Below, piece after piece: positions 7,461-16,733 of a stretch of 64,000 nt of DNA (position 1 is its first letter; every line of letters begins with the position of its first letter). The position numbers and the translations under genes were made by a program. The notes beneath the pieces were generated by a model that worked only from the letters and a program-made list of their open reading frames with translations, was not told the origin of the DNA and did not search any database. The stretch is from assembly GCF_007830055.1 (NCBI RefSeq), contig NZ_VLLE01000003.1, positions 744,001 to 808,000 of the forward strand. Direction: 5' to 3'. This DNA comes from Lacibacter cauensis (GTDB lineage: Bacteria; Bacteroidota; Bacteroidia; Chitinophagales; Chitinophagaceae).

Positions 7461-10400
7461 ATGGCCAGCAAAAAGAAAACGAACCAGGGGCTGCAATTCA
7501 GCCGCAGGTTTACTAAAGAAGGCGTTTCTCCCTTCGATCTGTTTGAATACGACTACCGTACATCCGTGATTCGTAATCCGTCGGGTGAGGTTGTATTTGA
7601 AATGAACAATGTTGAGGTTCCCAAACACTGGAGTCAGATAGCAACCGATATCCTGGCACAGAAATATTTCCGTAAGGCAGGCGTGCCGCAACCGGATGGA
7701 ACGTTGGGTAGAGAAACGTCGTCGAAACAGGTAGCGCATCGTATGGCTAATTGCTGGCGTGTGTGGGGCGAACGCTACGGTTACTTCGCAAGCGAACAGG
7801 ATGCACAGGTGTTTTACGAAGAGTTGGTGTACAGCATTTTAAACCAGGTGTGTGTGCCTAACAGTCCGCAGTGGTTTAATAGTGGTTTGTACGAAAGCTA
7901 TGGCATTAAAGGAAAACCGCAGGGCCATTATTATGTAGATGCAAACGATGGACAATTAAAAAAATCAACTTCTGCATACGAACGTCCTCAGCCACATGCA
8001 TGCTTCATTTTGAGTGTAAGCGATGACCTGGTGAACGACGGTGGTATTATGGATCTGTGGGTACGTGAAGCACGTATCTTCAAATATGGTTCGGGTGTAG
8101 GTACAAATTTCTCAACCATTCGTGGCGAAGGTGAAAAGTTAAGTGGTGGTGGTACATCGAGCGGTTTGATGAGCTTCCTTAAAATCGGCGACCGTGCAGC
8201 AGGAGCAATTAAAAGCGGTGGTACAACACGCCGTGCTGCAAAAATGGTTTGTCTCGATTTAGATCACCCCGAAATCATGGACTTCATCAACTGGAAAGTG
8301 GAAGAAGAAAAGAAAGTAGGTGCGTTGATCGGTGCAGGCTACTCACACGATTATGAAGGTGAAGCTTACCGTACCGTAAGTGGACAAAACAGCAACAACT
8401 CTGTACGTATCCCCAACGAATTTTTCGAAAAGTTAGAGAAGGGCGAAGACTGGGAACTGAAAGCACGTACCGATGGTCGTGTAATGAAAAAAATTCCTTC
8501 GCAGGAAGTGTGGAACCAGATCGCTTACGCTGCATGGCGTTGTGCTGATCCCGGTACACAATACGATACAACAATCAACGAATGGCATACTTCACCAAAA
8601 GGTGGACGTATCAACGCAAGTAACCCTTGCAGCGAGTACATGTTCTTAGATAATACAGCATGTAATCTTGCTTCTGTTAACCTTCGTCGTTTGTTCGATG
8701 AAGCAACACAGACATTTGATGTAGAAGGTTTCGAATACATCTGCCGTTTGTGGACAGTGGTATTGGAAATTTCTGTGTTGATGGCGCAGTTCCCATCAAA
8801 AGAAGTAGCGCAACTTTCTTACGATTACCGCACACTCGGTTTGGGTTATGCCAACCTCGGCTCTATGCTGATGGTAATGGGTATTCCTTACGATAGCGAA
8901 GAAGCCCGTGGAATTTCCGGTGCATTAACCGCTATCATGACGGGTATTGCTTACAAAACATCGGCTGAAATGGCTGCCTTTCTTGGTGCGTTTCCACGTT
9001 ACGAAGAGAATGCAGAAGACATGTTGCGTGTAATGCGTAACCACCGTGCAGCTGCCTACGATGCAGAAGATGCATACGTTGGTTTGAGTATTAAGCCGCA
9101 GGGTATTAAAGCGCAATACTGCCCTGATTATTTATTAAAGAGTGCCTGCAAAAGCTGGGATGATGCAGTGGAACAAGGCGAAAAATATGGTTACCGTAAT
9201 GCACAAACAACGGTGATTGCTCCAACAGGAACAATTGGTTTGGTAATGGATTGTGACACAACCGGTGTTGAACCCGACTTTGCATTGGTGAAGTTTAAAA
9301 AACTCAGCGGTGGCGGTTACTTCAAAATCATCAACCAGTCTGTACCAACTGCATTGGCGAAACTGGGATACAGCGAAAAAGAAATTGATGCAATTGTAAA
9401 ATATGCTGTAGGTGCTGCTTCATTAAACGGTGCACCGCATATCAATCCACAATCGTTAAGCGAAAAAGGATTTATTGCCGAAGAAATCAAGAAGCTGGAT
9501 GGCGCAATGCTTTCTGCTTTTGAAATTGGATTTGTATTCAACAAATTTACATTGGGTGAAGAATGTTTGCAACGCCTCGGATTTACCCCTGAGCAATACA
9601 ACGATTTTGAATGGAGTTTACTCGAAGCACTCGGCTTTACTGATGAGCAGATCGAAGAAGCAAACGACTACATCTGTGGTACGATGACGGTAGAAGGTGC
9701 GCCTTTCTTAAAACTGGAACACTATCCTGTATTTGATTGTGCCAACAAGTGTGGTAAGAAAGGTGAGCGTTATATTCACCACAGTGGCCACATTCGTATG
9801 ATGGCTGCAGCACAACCATTCTTAAGTGGTGCCATTTCAAAAACCATCAACCTGCCCAACGAAGCGAAGGTGGAAGAAATTGCCGAAGCTTATTACGAAA
9901 GCTGGAAGCTTGGTTTAAAAGCTTGTGCCTTGTATCGTGATGGCTCGAAACTGAGCCAGCCGTTAAGTACAAAAAGCGATAAGAAGAAAAAAGATACAAC
10001 TGATGCTGCTGCAGAAGAAACAGCTGCTGCGGTAAACGACGGTCCTGTTATTGTTGATATGGCGAAGCTCACAGTTGAAGAGCTGCTCGAAGAGTTGAGC
10101 AAACGTGTACAGGCATCGCCCGATACAAAACTGAAACGCCAGCTGGCACGCATCGTAGAACGCAGAACATTACCTGCAAAACGTCGTGGCTTTACACAAA
10201 AAGCAAAGATCAACGGCCAGGCTATTTTCTTACGCACCGGCGAATATAACGATGGAACATTAGGTGAAATCTTTGTTGATCTTGCAAAAGAAGGAAGTAC
10301 CTTACGTAGTTTAATGAACAGTTTTGCCATCGCTATTTCTGTAGGCTTACAATACGGTGTACCGCTAGAAGAGTTTGTAGAGAAATTTGTATTCACCAAG

Positions 10401-10835
10401 TTTGAGCCAAGCGGTATGGTAGATCATCCGAATATTAAATCAACAACTTCTATTGTTGACTTTGTATTCCGTTGCCTGGCGTACGAATACTTAGGACGTA
10501 CAGACTTGGTACACGTGTTAGACAAACCGGATATTGATAATACAGGTACTGATGACTGGGACGATATCCCGACCGGTTTGGAGTACGAAAAAAAAACACC
10601 TGAACTGAGTGATGTACGTGTAGTTGCATCAAGCTCAAGTGCACCACAGGCGCAAAAAACACAACGTGTAGCTGCACAAACAGCGAAAGTTGAAACAGGA
10701 TTGGATGCAATGAACATGGCAGCAAAGAGCATGCAAAGCGATGCTCCAGCATGTAACACCTGCGGACACATCACCATCAGAAGTGGTACCTGTTACAAGT
10801 GCTTAAACTGTGGTAACAGTATGGGTTGCAGTTAA
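7461..10835 (+). CDS. nrdJ: Adenosylcobalamin-dependent (class II) ribonucleotide reductase
   Basis: This enzyme reduces ribonucleotides to deoxyribonucleotides using a thiyl radical generated by vitamin B12 coenzyme, without oxygen or a separate radical subunit. The 1124 residues contain an N-terminal region with FSRRFTKEGVSPFD, the barrel motif GTNFSTIRGEGEKLSGGG, the catalytic loop NPCSE with the thiyl Cys390 and Glu392, and ATTVIAPTGTIGLVMDCDTTG-like phosphate-binding sequence near residue 590 (TVIAPTGTIGLVMDCD). The C-terminus carries a zinc ribbon, CNTCG...CYKCLNCG, typical of the long bacterial NrdJ, preceded by a low-complexity linker. A second linker rich in Lys, Thr and Ala lies near residues 835-865. 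The gene is monocistronic, ending at a strong terminator. Cobalamin or precursor supply must come from elsewhere in the genome or the environment. Confidence 0.95.
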   Translation: MASKKKTNQGLQFSRRFTKEGVSPFDLFEYDYRTSVIRNPSGEVVFEMNNVEVPKHWSQIATDILAQKYFRKAGVPQPDGTLGRETSSKQVAHRMANCWRVWGERYGYFASEQDAQVFYEELVYSILNQVCVPNSPQWFNSGLYESYGIKGKPQGHYYVDANDGQLKKSTSAYERPQPHACFILSVSDDLVNDGGIMDLWVREARIFKYGSGVGTNFSTIRGEGEKLSGGGTSSGLMSFLKIGDRAAGAIKSGGTTRRAAKMVCLDLDHPEIMDFINWKVEEEKKVGALIGAGYSHDYEGEAYRTVSGQNSNNSVRIPNEFFEKLEKGEDWELKARTDGRVMKKIPSQEVWNQIAYAAWRCADPGTQYDTTINEWHTSPKGGRINASNPCSEYMFLDNTACNLASVNLRRLFDEATQTFDVEGFEYICRLWTVVLEISVLMAQFPSKEVAQLSYDYRTLGLGYANLGSMLMVMGIPYDSEEARGISGALTAIMTGIAYKTSAEMAAFLGAFPRYEENAEDMLRVMRNHRAAAYDAEDAYVGLSIKPQGIKAQYCPDYLLKSACKSWDDAVEQGEKYGYRNAQTTVIAPTGTIGLVMDCDTTGVEPDFALVKFKKLSGGGYFKIINQSVPTALAKLGYSEKEIDAIVKYAVGAASLNGAPHINPQSLSEKGFIAEEIKKLDGAMLSAFEIGFVFNKFTLGEECLQRLGFTPEQYNDFEWSLLEALGFTDEQIEEANDYICGTMTVEGAPFLKLEHYPVFDCANKCGKKGERYIHHSGHIRMMAAAQPFLSGAISKTINLPNEAKVEEIAEAYYESWKLGLKACALYRDGSKLSQPLSTKSDKKKKDTTDAAAEETAAAVNDGPVIVDMAKLTVEELLEELSKRVQASPDTKLKRQLARIVERRTLPAKRRGFTQKAKINGQAIFLRTGEYNDGTLGEIFVDLAKEGSTLRSLMNSFAIAISVGLQYGVPLEEFVEKFVFTKFEPSGMVDHPNIKSTTSIVDFVFRCLAYEYLGRTDLVHVLDKPDIDNTGTDDWDDIPTGLEYEKKTPELSDVRVVASSSSAPQAQKTQRVAAQTAKVETGLDAMNMAAKSMQSDAPACNTCGHITIRSGTCYKCLNCGNSMGCS

Positions 10836-10877
10836 TGCACTCTTCCAAATTTTAATCTCAACAGAGGTTCCTATAAT

Positions 10878-10910
10878 AAACGCTCCGGTTCCCCGGAGCG
10901 TTTTTATTTT
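10878..10910 (+). terminator. Intrinsic terminator of nrdJ
   Basis: An 11-bp GC-rich stem (10878-10888 with 10893-10903, loop TTCC) is followed by a T-rich tract to 10910. Confidence 0.85.
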
Positions 10911-11073
10911 CGGCAGTAGATACTGAAAAGTAAATCAGTATTTCCACAACGTATAATTTCTATCAGCCCCTTTTTTATGCGTGAATACCCTTATTTATTA
11001 AAAGATCAGGTTTGTTGCGGTTGCAGATTGTGAAGCAAACAACTATTTTTAATGCCTAAACAAATCCGTATCA

Positions 11074-11199
11074 ATGAAAAAAGCAATTGTTTATGCAGTA
11101 TTGTTGGTGAGTATTATTTATTTGAGCAGCTGCAGCCGAACCCTTACTCCTTATGAAGCAGCAAATGGAAAGTATCGCAAATGTATGCGTGTAAGATAA
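11074..11199 (+). CDS. 41-residue predicted lipoprotein
   Basis: A short frame starts at ATG 11074 and ends at TAA 11197-11199. It begins MKKAIVYAVLLVSIIYLSSC, a compact type II signal peptide with lipobox LSSC (Cys20 as the lipidated residue). The mature peptide is only about 22 residues, with the sequence TPYEAANGKYRKCMRVR near its end and one further Cys (37). Very small lipoproteins with a TPYEAA-like stretch and a basic C-terminus are, to my recollection, recurrent in Bacteroidota and functionally uncharacterised. A -7-like TATTTTTA lies at 11044-11051 and a strong terminator directly follows, so it looks like an independent transcription unit. No function is proposed. Confidence 0.65.
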   Translation: MKKAIVYAVLLVSIIYLSSCSRTLTPYEAANGKYRKCMRVR

Positions 11200-11202
11200 A
11201 AA

Positions 11203-11234
11203 AAGAAACCCCGCAATGGCGGGGTTTCTTTTTT
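11203..11234. terminator. Intrinsic terminator, bidirectional
   Basis: The stem GAAACCCCGC/GCGGGGTTTC (11205-11214 with 11219-11228, loop AATG) is flanked by A and T runs. It serves the small lipoprotein gene and probably the converging lipoprotein gene that ends at 11245. Confidence 0.85.
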
Positions 11235-11244
11235 GCAGTATTTT

Positions 11245-13674
11245 TTATTTCGATACATAATCTTTTAAATACACACAGGAGTTAAAAACCTCCTTGTAGG
11301 TTTTGGTTTGTTTGTAATCCCGGATCAGCTCCGGAAAGTATTTATTCTGCCGAATGTTTTTTGCATACTGTTCATTCGCCTTTTCGTATTGGTCATAATC
11401 AGGATATGCATCGTAGCTTGGTACAACAATTTGTTTTTGCGAACATTTTGCAGCCATAAACAAACATCTTACCTGGAAGTTTCTATCAGCTGTTAATGCT
11501 TTTGCTTTTAAATAATATTGTTCGGCTGCATACACACCGTAATACTCTTTCTTCCAGGGTTCTTTTTGCGTTAAGCCGGTAAGTCCGTCGTTACCACTCC
11601 AGCCATACTCCTGCAACAGCCAGCTGTTACCCCAGTAACTCGATTGGTATAATCCATTGGCTAATTGATAAAATGCTTTTGCTTTTTGCTCGTTGGTGCC
11701 GTTATTGCTTTGTTGTAACAATGCGTTCATTTTACGAACGTATTGCAGCTTATTGTACACAACTGTATCCTGTTTGGTAGGTGCATGGGTATCGTACAAC
11801 AGATCGGCAAAAGGGTTTGCTGCCAGATAAGTTTTATACGGATCTTTTTTATAGTAACTGCTGCTTACCTGTTTTAACCAGCGTTCGGCATTGGTCCAGT
11901 TTTGCTCACGTAGGTAAGCAGTGCCTGCCACATCTGCCACTTCATCTTTTGTATAGCTGTTGTTGTCAACCATAAATTTTTCCCATGCTGTTTTGGACGA
12001 AGAAGTAATGAGCTGATGCAATGTTTCAATTTCTTTTCCTTGCAACTTTGTACGCAGGTAGGATAAGGAATTCTGACGCCAGTAATAGTAATCTTCATAA
12101 TCATCATACTTCACATACATAATCTTATCTGCACAACCTAAGGCTAATGCAGCCTTATGAGTATCGTTTTGTCTTTCGTATTGCAATGCAATAATTTCTG
12201 AAAACAGGTTGCGATAGAATTTCTTCCACTCTTCATCTTTCTTCGCTTTGGCTTCCAGCCATTGTACCGATGGAAGTATATCGGCTTCAGATGCAGCATC
12301 CAGTTTTCCTTTCTCGTTGATCTGTACCAGCAGATTGGTGAGCATCCACTGGTCTTTTACTTTTTCTGTGAGCGGTAATTGTTTAGCTGCCTGCAGATAC
12401 TTATTTGCCTGTTGTAAATCTTTACTGATGTATGCGATGTAAGCTGCAGCTACTTCAAACAATCCTTTGTTTGCAACAGCTGCGTTGCCAGCAACGGCGT
12501 GGCAGAACTTCATCATCTGTTTTACTTCCTGTTCGCTGGCTGCATACAGGCTATCGTGGTTCGGGTTCTCAACATCCCATCCAAACAAACTCCACGAGTA
12601 CATTACTTTTTCACCTTTCAGTTTTTGTATGGATGGATGCAGGTATTTTTCTTCCAGCTTATTTACTTCACGTGTGGTAAGCAATTCCAGCATGGGCGAT
12701 GAAGGATCGAGCTGATAAATGCTTTGCAGGTGCAGCAGATCATCGGCTGTACTGTTCAAGGCAAACGCAGCTATTACATTTGCTTTCTCCTTATTGGTCT
12801 TGCAATATTTCAATACATCTTCTTTTGAAACAGCAGTCTCATCTTCATTGCCTGATGTGCTGAATATAAAACTGATATAGTTGCTTCTGCGTTTAAGCGC
12901 ATTATCGGCACAGAGTTGAGCAAAACGGTAAGCTGCTTCTTCTTTTTTACCGCTGTGGTATAATGCACCTGCATACAGCGCCTGCGACAAACTGTGCAAC
13001 TCGCTTTTGGTTGTATTGGAGGCCACATAGTTGTTGTAATAGCTGATGCAGTTGTTGTACTGTTCGGTATAATGTGCAAGCCTTGTTACCTGGTAACCGT
13101 AACGTAGTTTTATGAATTCGTTTTTCGAAGCGCTCCAAAGTTGAATACCACTTTTAATGAGGCGCTGCATTTTAATACTGTCTCTATTGATTTCTTCCCA
13201 GTAATCTTCATCACCCGTAACAAACGGCTCTACCTGCTTGGCATAGAGCAAATAGCCCAAAGCTTCAAGATCTTTCGATTGTATGAACCATTTGGTAAAG
13301 CCATTTCGTTTTACCGAATCGGCAACTGTAAGCGGTTGCTTTTTTTCAATATGATTGTAGATGGTTGAAAGTTGTTTGTAACTGTACTTCAACACAAAAT
13401 CCTGCACTTCTTTTTTCGATGCAGTGTTACCTGTGTAAGGTATCCATTCGCTGCTGGTTATTTCTTTAGTTGAAAGCGGTTCTGCTTCATCGTACAAAAA
13501 ACGATAACCGGTGTAATAAAACGGACGATAGGTTTCATCTGTTTGCAGCTTTTGCGAAAAAAAGCTGGTGTAGTAATCGTACGGGTCTTCACTTGGTCCG
13601 CAGCCAATTAAATTTTGCGGAAAGCAAAGAATGCTACTGCTGATGAAAACGGCTATACAAAGCTTCCAGTTCAT
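11245..13674 (-). CDS. Large repeat-rich lipoprotein of unknown function
   Basis: I do not recognise a named family. The start is placed at ATG 13674 because the protein then begins with a lipoprotein signal, MNWKLCIAVFISSSILCF, followed by lipobox LIGC and the mature N-terminus CGPSEDPYDYYTSFF. The longer frame upstream runs against the next gene and looks spurious. The remaining 780 residues are helix-rich, with many Ala, Tyr, Lys and Leu; segments such as QALYAGALYHSGKKEEAAYRFAQLC and AKAFYQLANGLYQSS resemble TPR-type helical repeats. It overlaps the 3' end of the upstream lipoprotein gene by 41 bases, so the two are probably translated together. It is likely anchored to the outer or inner membrane and exposed to the periplasm (inference). 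Confidence 0.7.
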   Translation of the reverse strand: MNWKLCIAVFISSSILCFPQNLIGCGPSEDPYDYYTSFFSQKLQTDETYRPFYYTGYRFLYDEAEPLSTKEITSSEWIPYTGNTASKKEVQDFVLKYSYKQLSTIYNHIEKKQPLTVADSVKRNGFTKWFIQSKDLEALGYLLYAKQVEPFVTGDEDYWEEINRDSIKMQRLIKSGIQLWSASKNEFIKLRYGYQVTRLAHYTEQYNNCISYYNNYVASNTTKSELHSLSQALYAGALYHSGKKEEAAYRFAQLCADNALKRRSNYISFIFSTSGNEDETAVSKEDVLKYCKTNKEKANVIAAFALNSTADDLLHLQSIYQLDPSSPMLELLTTREVNKLEEKYLHPSIQKLKGEKVMYSWSLFGWDVENPNHDSLYAASEQEVKQMMKFCHAVAGNAAVANKGLFEVAAAYIAYISKDLQQANKYLQAAKQLPLTEKVKDQWMLTNLLVQINEKGKLDAASEADILPSVQWLEAKAKKDEEWKKFYRNLFSEIIALQYERQNDTHKAALALGCADKIMYVKYDDYEDYYYWRQNSLSYLRTKLQGKEIETLHQLITSSSKTAWEKFMVDNNSYTKDEVADVAGTAYLREQNWTNAERWLKQVSSSYYKKDPYKTYLAANPFADLLYDTHAPTKQDTVVYNKLQYVRKMNALLQQSNNGTNEQKAKAFYQLANGLYQSSYWGNSWLLQEYGWSGNDGLTGLTQKEPWKKEYYGVYAAEQYYLKAKALTADRNFQVRCLFMAAKCSQKQIVVPSYDAYPDYDQYEKANEQYAKNIRQNKYFPELIRDYKQTKTYKEVFNSCVYLKDYVSK

Positions 13675-14743
13675 GTGTGGGGTGTTTAGATAAAAGTAAT
13701 GGATCGAGATGATAGAATAAGATGCGTGTTTGTTGATTGACAGGTGATAGTTCTGCTGCAATGTAAGCTGCAGCTTGTTGCAGTACCGCAGCCGTACTTT
13801 CTTCATACCGCAGCACATCGCCTTTGTAAAACTGAATATTGCTGATTGAAGTATCAACTAAAAAATGATAGCGGTTGTGCTGTTTACTGTAAATACTGCC
13901 GGGTAGTGTTGAAGGATTCACTGTTTGCACAATACCTTTGAATTGATTCTTTCGGAACAATACCGACCATTCGAACAACGGCAAAGCCACATCGAGTTGT
14001 AAAGGATAGCTGTTTAAACCACCAAGATATTTTTTCAATTCATCAACTTCAATAATGGAGTTATTGGTTGCAGGGTTTTTCAAATTCCCCATGTTGTAAC
14101 ACATCAACAAACCTTTATCAACTGGTGGTATACCTGTTTTGCCGCTGTACTTTACCTGGTGCAGGCGAATGGTGGCGGAGAGTAAACTGTTTTTAAAAAG
14201 CGCCGATTGCTGCATTTGCTTTCTTACTTCATGCAACAAAAAGAAGTAGCCTGTTTTTGTTTGTTGTGTCCAGTCGCAATCGATCTGTAGTTCGCTGTAC
14301 TGTTCCTGTTGCAGCTGCTTGCTGATACTGCTGAGAAGTGTAGCAATGTTTTGTGCCAGTTGTTGCAGGGCTGTCGAATCGTTATCAAGCAGCGATTCGT
14401 TGGTAATGAATACAACAGGAACAATTTCGATGGTTTGCTTGCGCAGCTGTGCTAAACTTAAACTGTCTGCTGTTAACCGGGCAACAGGTACAGGTCCGAT
14501 GCCATCGTTTGCAAGCGTAACATCAAAAAACTTTACATAAAGATGTTTCGCCTGCAGCTGTTGTAAGCTGTTGATTTCGGAATTGCCAAGCTGAAGTTTA
14601 CTTTTCCAGTAATAGAATCCCCGTTCAACAGAACGTGACGGTTGGTGCCTGCAACTGCTTGTAAAAATTAATACGTACATAACAGGAATGCCGTATCGGC
14701 AAATCCATTTCAACCAAACATTTGTTACATTGCAGCGTTTCAA
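13634..14743 (-). CDS. Lipoprotein with a glycosidase-like barrel (resembles DUF3142)
   Basis: Residues 1-31 are a plausible lipoprotein signal peptide, with hydrophobic GIPVMYVLIFT and lipobox-like TSSC. The rest contains alternating strand and helix segments typical of a TIM barrel: HLYVKFFDVT, TIEIVPVVFITNESL, ELQIDCDWTQQTKTGYFFLL, LSATIRLHQV, GLLMCYNMGN and LQLDVALPLFEWSVL. The acidic strand end LQIDCDW followed by a residue-rich helix, and the later barrel strands, resemble the DUF3142 glycoside hydrolase-like family as I remember it; this is not proven. It overlaps the downstream repeat-rich lipoprotein gene, which suggests a two-protein surface unit. It diverges from the PhoD gene with only 26 bases between the start codons. 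Confidence 0.6.
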   Translation of the reverse strand: MKRCNVTNVWLKWICRYGIPVMYVLIFTSSCRHQPSRSVERGFYYWKSKLQLGNSEINSLQQLQAKHLYVKFFDVTLANDGIGPVPVARLTADSLSLAQLRKQTIEIVPVVFITNESLLDNDSTALQQLAQNIATLLSSISKQLQQEQYSELQIDCDWTQQTKTGYFFLLHEVRKQMQQSALFKNSLLSATIRLHQVKYSGKTGIPPVDKGLLMCYNMGNLKNPATNNSIIEVDELKKYLGGLNSYPLQLDVALPLFEWSVLFRKNQFKGIVQTVNPSTLPGSIYSKQHNRYHFLVDTSISNIQFYKGDVLRYEESTAAVLQQAAAYIAAELSPVNQQTRILFYHLDPLLLSKHPTHELEALYSRFHQQ

Positions 14744-14769
14744 CAGTCGTTCACTTTATACACGAAATT

Positions 14770-16128
14770 ATGAGAAGCGTACTTCGTTTGGTATACCTGC
14801 CTGTACTGATTTTTATTTCTTTTACTGTACAGGCGCAATTAGTCAGCGGTCCCATGCTTGGTCCGGTTGAACTGCGTACAGCAAAATTGTGGATTGAAGT
14901 AAAACCCGGCAGTACGGCAGAGCTTTGGTATTGGAAAAAAGGACAACTCTCAGCTGCTAAACGCATCAGCAAAAAAACAAATGCCGATCAGTGGTTCGCT
15001 CCCTTGCAGTTTGATGTGGTGGATCTCGAATTAAACACAACCTACGAATATCGTTTCCTCATCAACAATACGAATAACAGCAAGCCCACAAAGGCAGATG
15101 GATCGTTTACCACCAAAGAACTGTGGCAGTGGCGTAAACCTGCTCCCGATTTTTCGTTCCTTGCCGGTTCCTGCGCTTACATCAACGAACCGCCTGTTGA
15201 CAGGCCGGGTAAACCCTATGGTGGCGACTCTTCTATTTTTGAAACGATGGCCAAAGAAAAAGCAGCGTTTATGTTTTGGATGGGAGATAACTGGTACACC
15301 CGTGAAGTAGATTACTACGATGCATGGGGCTTGTGGAATCGTGCAAGTGACAATCGTGCAGCACCTGTTATGCAGAATTTCTGGAAATCAACTTCGCATT
15401 ATGCGATGTGGGATGATCATGATTATGGTCCCAACGATATTGGTGTGAACTATATCCTGAAAAATGTTTCCCGCCAGGTATTTATGAATTACTGGTTGAA
15501 CCCCAGCTATGGTATGCATGAACAAGGCATTTACTCCATGATCAGTTATGGTGATGTAGATATTTTTATGATGGACGACCGTTGGTGGAGAAGTGCAGAT
15601 AACATGCAGGATTCGGTAAATGGTCAACCAAACCCTGACAAGGAAATGTGGGGTAAACAACAGATTGCCTGGCTGAAGAATGCTTTGCTCTACAGCAAAG
15701 CAACATTTAAGATTATTGCAAACGGAAGCCAGGTCTTGAACCCTGCTTCACCCTTCGATAAATTATTGAACTGCCCTGCAGAGTATTACGATGTGATGAA
15801 CTTTTTAAACGACAATAAAATAAACGGTGTACTGTTTATGAGTGGCGATCGTCATCACAGCGAAGTAATAAAAGTAAACAGAACAGGTGCCTATCCGTTG
15901 TACGATGTTACCATATCACCCCTAACCGCCGGAACACATACGTTCAACGGACCGGAGAAAAACAATCCTTACCGGGTACTTGGTATTGATGAAAAGCAGA
16001 ATTATGGTAAGCTTAGTTTTACCGGCGAAAGAGGTAAACGCAAACTCACGGTAGCGTTTTTTGGTGTTAAAGGGGAGAACCTGGGCGAATGGAGCATTAC
16101 CGAAAACGATCTGAAGTATAACCGGTAA
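14770..16128 (+). CDS. PhoD-family (alkaline phosphatase D) metallophosphatase
   Basis: This is an exported phosphatase or phosphodiesterase of the metallophosphoesterase superfamily. ATG 14770 is chosen because it opens a signal peptide (MRSVLRLVYLPVLIFISF, cleavage after VQAQ); the 16 residues upstream do not fit one. The N-terminal PhoD beta domain begins GPMLGPVELRTAKLWIEV. The catalytic domain shows FLAGSCAYIN, MGDNWYTREVDYYDAW, the metal-site motif MWDDHDYGPNDIG and MSGDRHHSEVI near the end. The 452-residue length is usual. Family members release phosphate from phosphodiesters or phospholipids; the actual substrate is not known. A YcxB-like gene follows 27 bases downstream. Confidence 0.9.
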   Translation: MRSVLRLVYLPVLIFISFTVQAQLVSGPMLGPVELRTAKLWIEVKPGSTAELWYWKKGQLSAAKRISKKTNADQWFAPLQFDVVDLELNTTYEYRFLINNTNNSKPTKADGSFTTKELWQWRKPAPDFSFLAGSCAYINEPPVDRPGKPYGGDSSIFETMAKEKAAFMFWMGDNWYTREVDYYDAWGLWNRASDNRAAPVMQNFWKSTSHYAMWDDHDYGPNDIGVNYILKNVSRQVFMNYWLNPSYGMHEQGIYSMISYGDVDIFMMDDRWWRSADNMQDSVNGQPNPDKEMWGKQQIAWLKNALLYSKATFKIIANGSQVLNPASPFDKLLNCPAEYYDVMNFLNDNKINGVLFMSGDRHHSEVIKVNRTGAYPLYDVTISPLTAGTHTFNGPEKNNPYRVLGIDEKQNYGKLSFTGERGKRKLTVAFFGVKGENLGEWSITENDLKYNR

Positions 16129-16155
16129 ATTTGCAGGCTTACAAAACAGAACCAC

Positions 16156-16635
16156 ATGAACATTTCTTTTACATATAACCGCAGCAAAGTAATACAGGCA
16201 TTGCGTTATCATTTTATTTCAAAGAAGGAAATCCGCTTACTCATCATCTTTGTAAATGTGTTTGCCTTGTTTGCAGCAGCCATGTTCTTCTGGAAAAAAA
16301 TTACACCCGTAGCTTTTTTGCTCAGCTCGTTTTTGTGGTTTGCGTTAATGATCTCGTTCTGGTTTATTCTGCCGTTAACGGTGTACAACAGGGCAAAGAC
16401 GTTTAAAGATGCGTTTAACCTTACGTTTCTGGATAGTTACATGCACATCGAAAACCCCAACGGAAGTAAGAACTGGAACTATAATTCGTTCAAATACTTT
16501 ATTGAAACGCCTAATTTTTTTCACCTCTATATCGATGATCGGTCGTTTTTCCTCATCCCCAAGGATGCGTTTGCCAACGACGATGATACCCACAATGCTC
16601 GTGTTTTGCTGCGGGAAAAAATAGGACAGAAATAA
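16156..16635 (+). CDS. YcxB-like membrane protein
   Basis: This 159-residue protein has two hydrophobic segments (about 27-45 and 50-75) and a soluble C-terminal half. The pattern SFTYNRSKVIQALRYH at the N-terminus, the membrane pair, then LTFLDSYMHIENPNGSKNWNYNSFKYFIETPNFFHLYID and FFLIPKDAF match the YcxB-like domain (PF14317), where a small beta-rich module follows the membrane hairpin. The function of the family is unknown. It sits 27 bases after the PhoD gene and could be cotranscribed with it. Confidence 0.7.
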   Translation: MNISFTYNRSKVIQALRYHFISKKEIRLLIIFVNVFALFAAAMFFWKKITPVAFLLSSFLWFALMISFWFILPLTVYNRAKTFKDAFNLTFLDSYMHIENPNGSKNWNYNSFKYFIETPNFFHLYIDDRSFFLIPKDAFANDDDTHNARVLLREKIGQK

Positions 16636-16733
16636 ATCACCCCAGTCAGTTCAGTAAAAAACCTTAAAAATTCTTTCCCGTAAATTTGGTTTATAAAATA
16701 AACCAGTTTATTTTTGAGTCTTATTTATCGGAA

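Noticed and set aside
13675-13857. 61-codon upstream extension of the repeat-rich lipoprotein frame
   Set aside because: It lies entirely over the neighbouring lipoprotein gene on the same strand, and ATG 13674 gives a standard lipoprotein signal.
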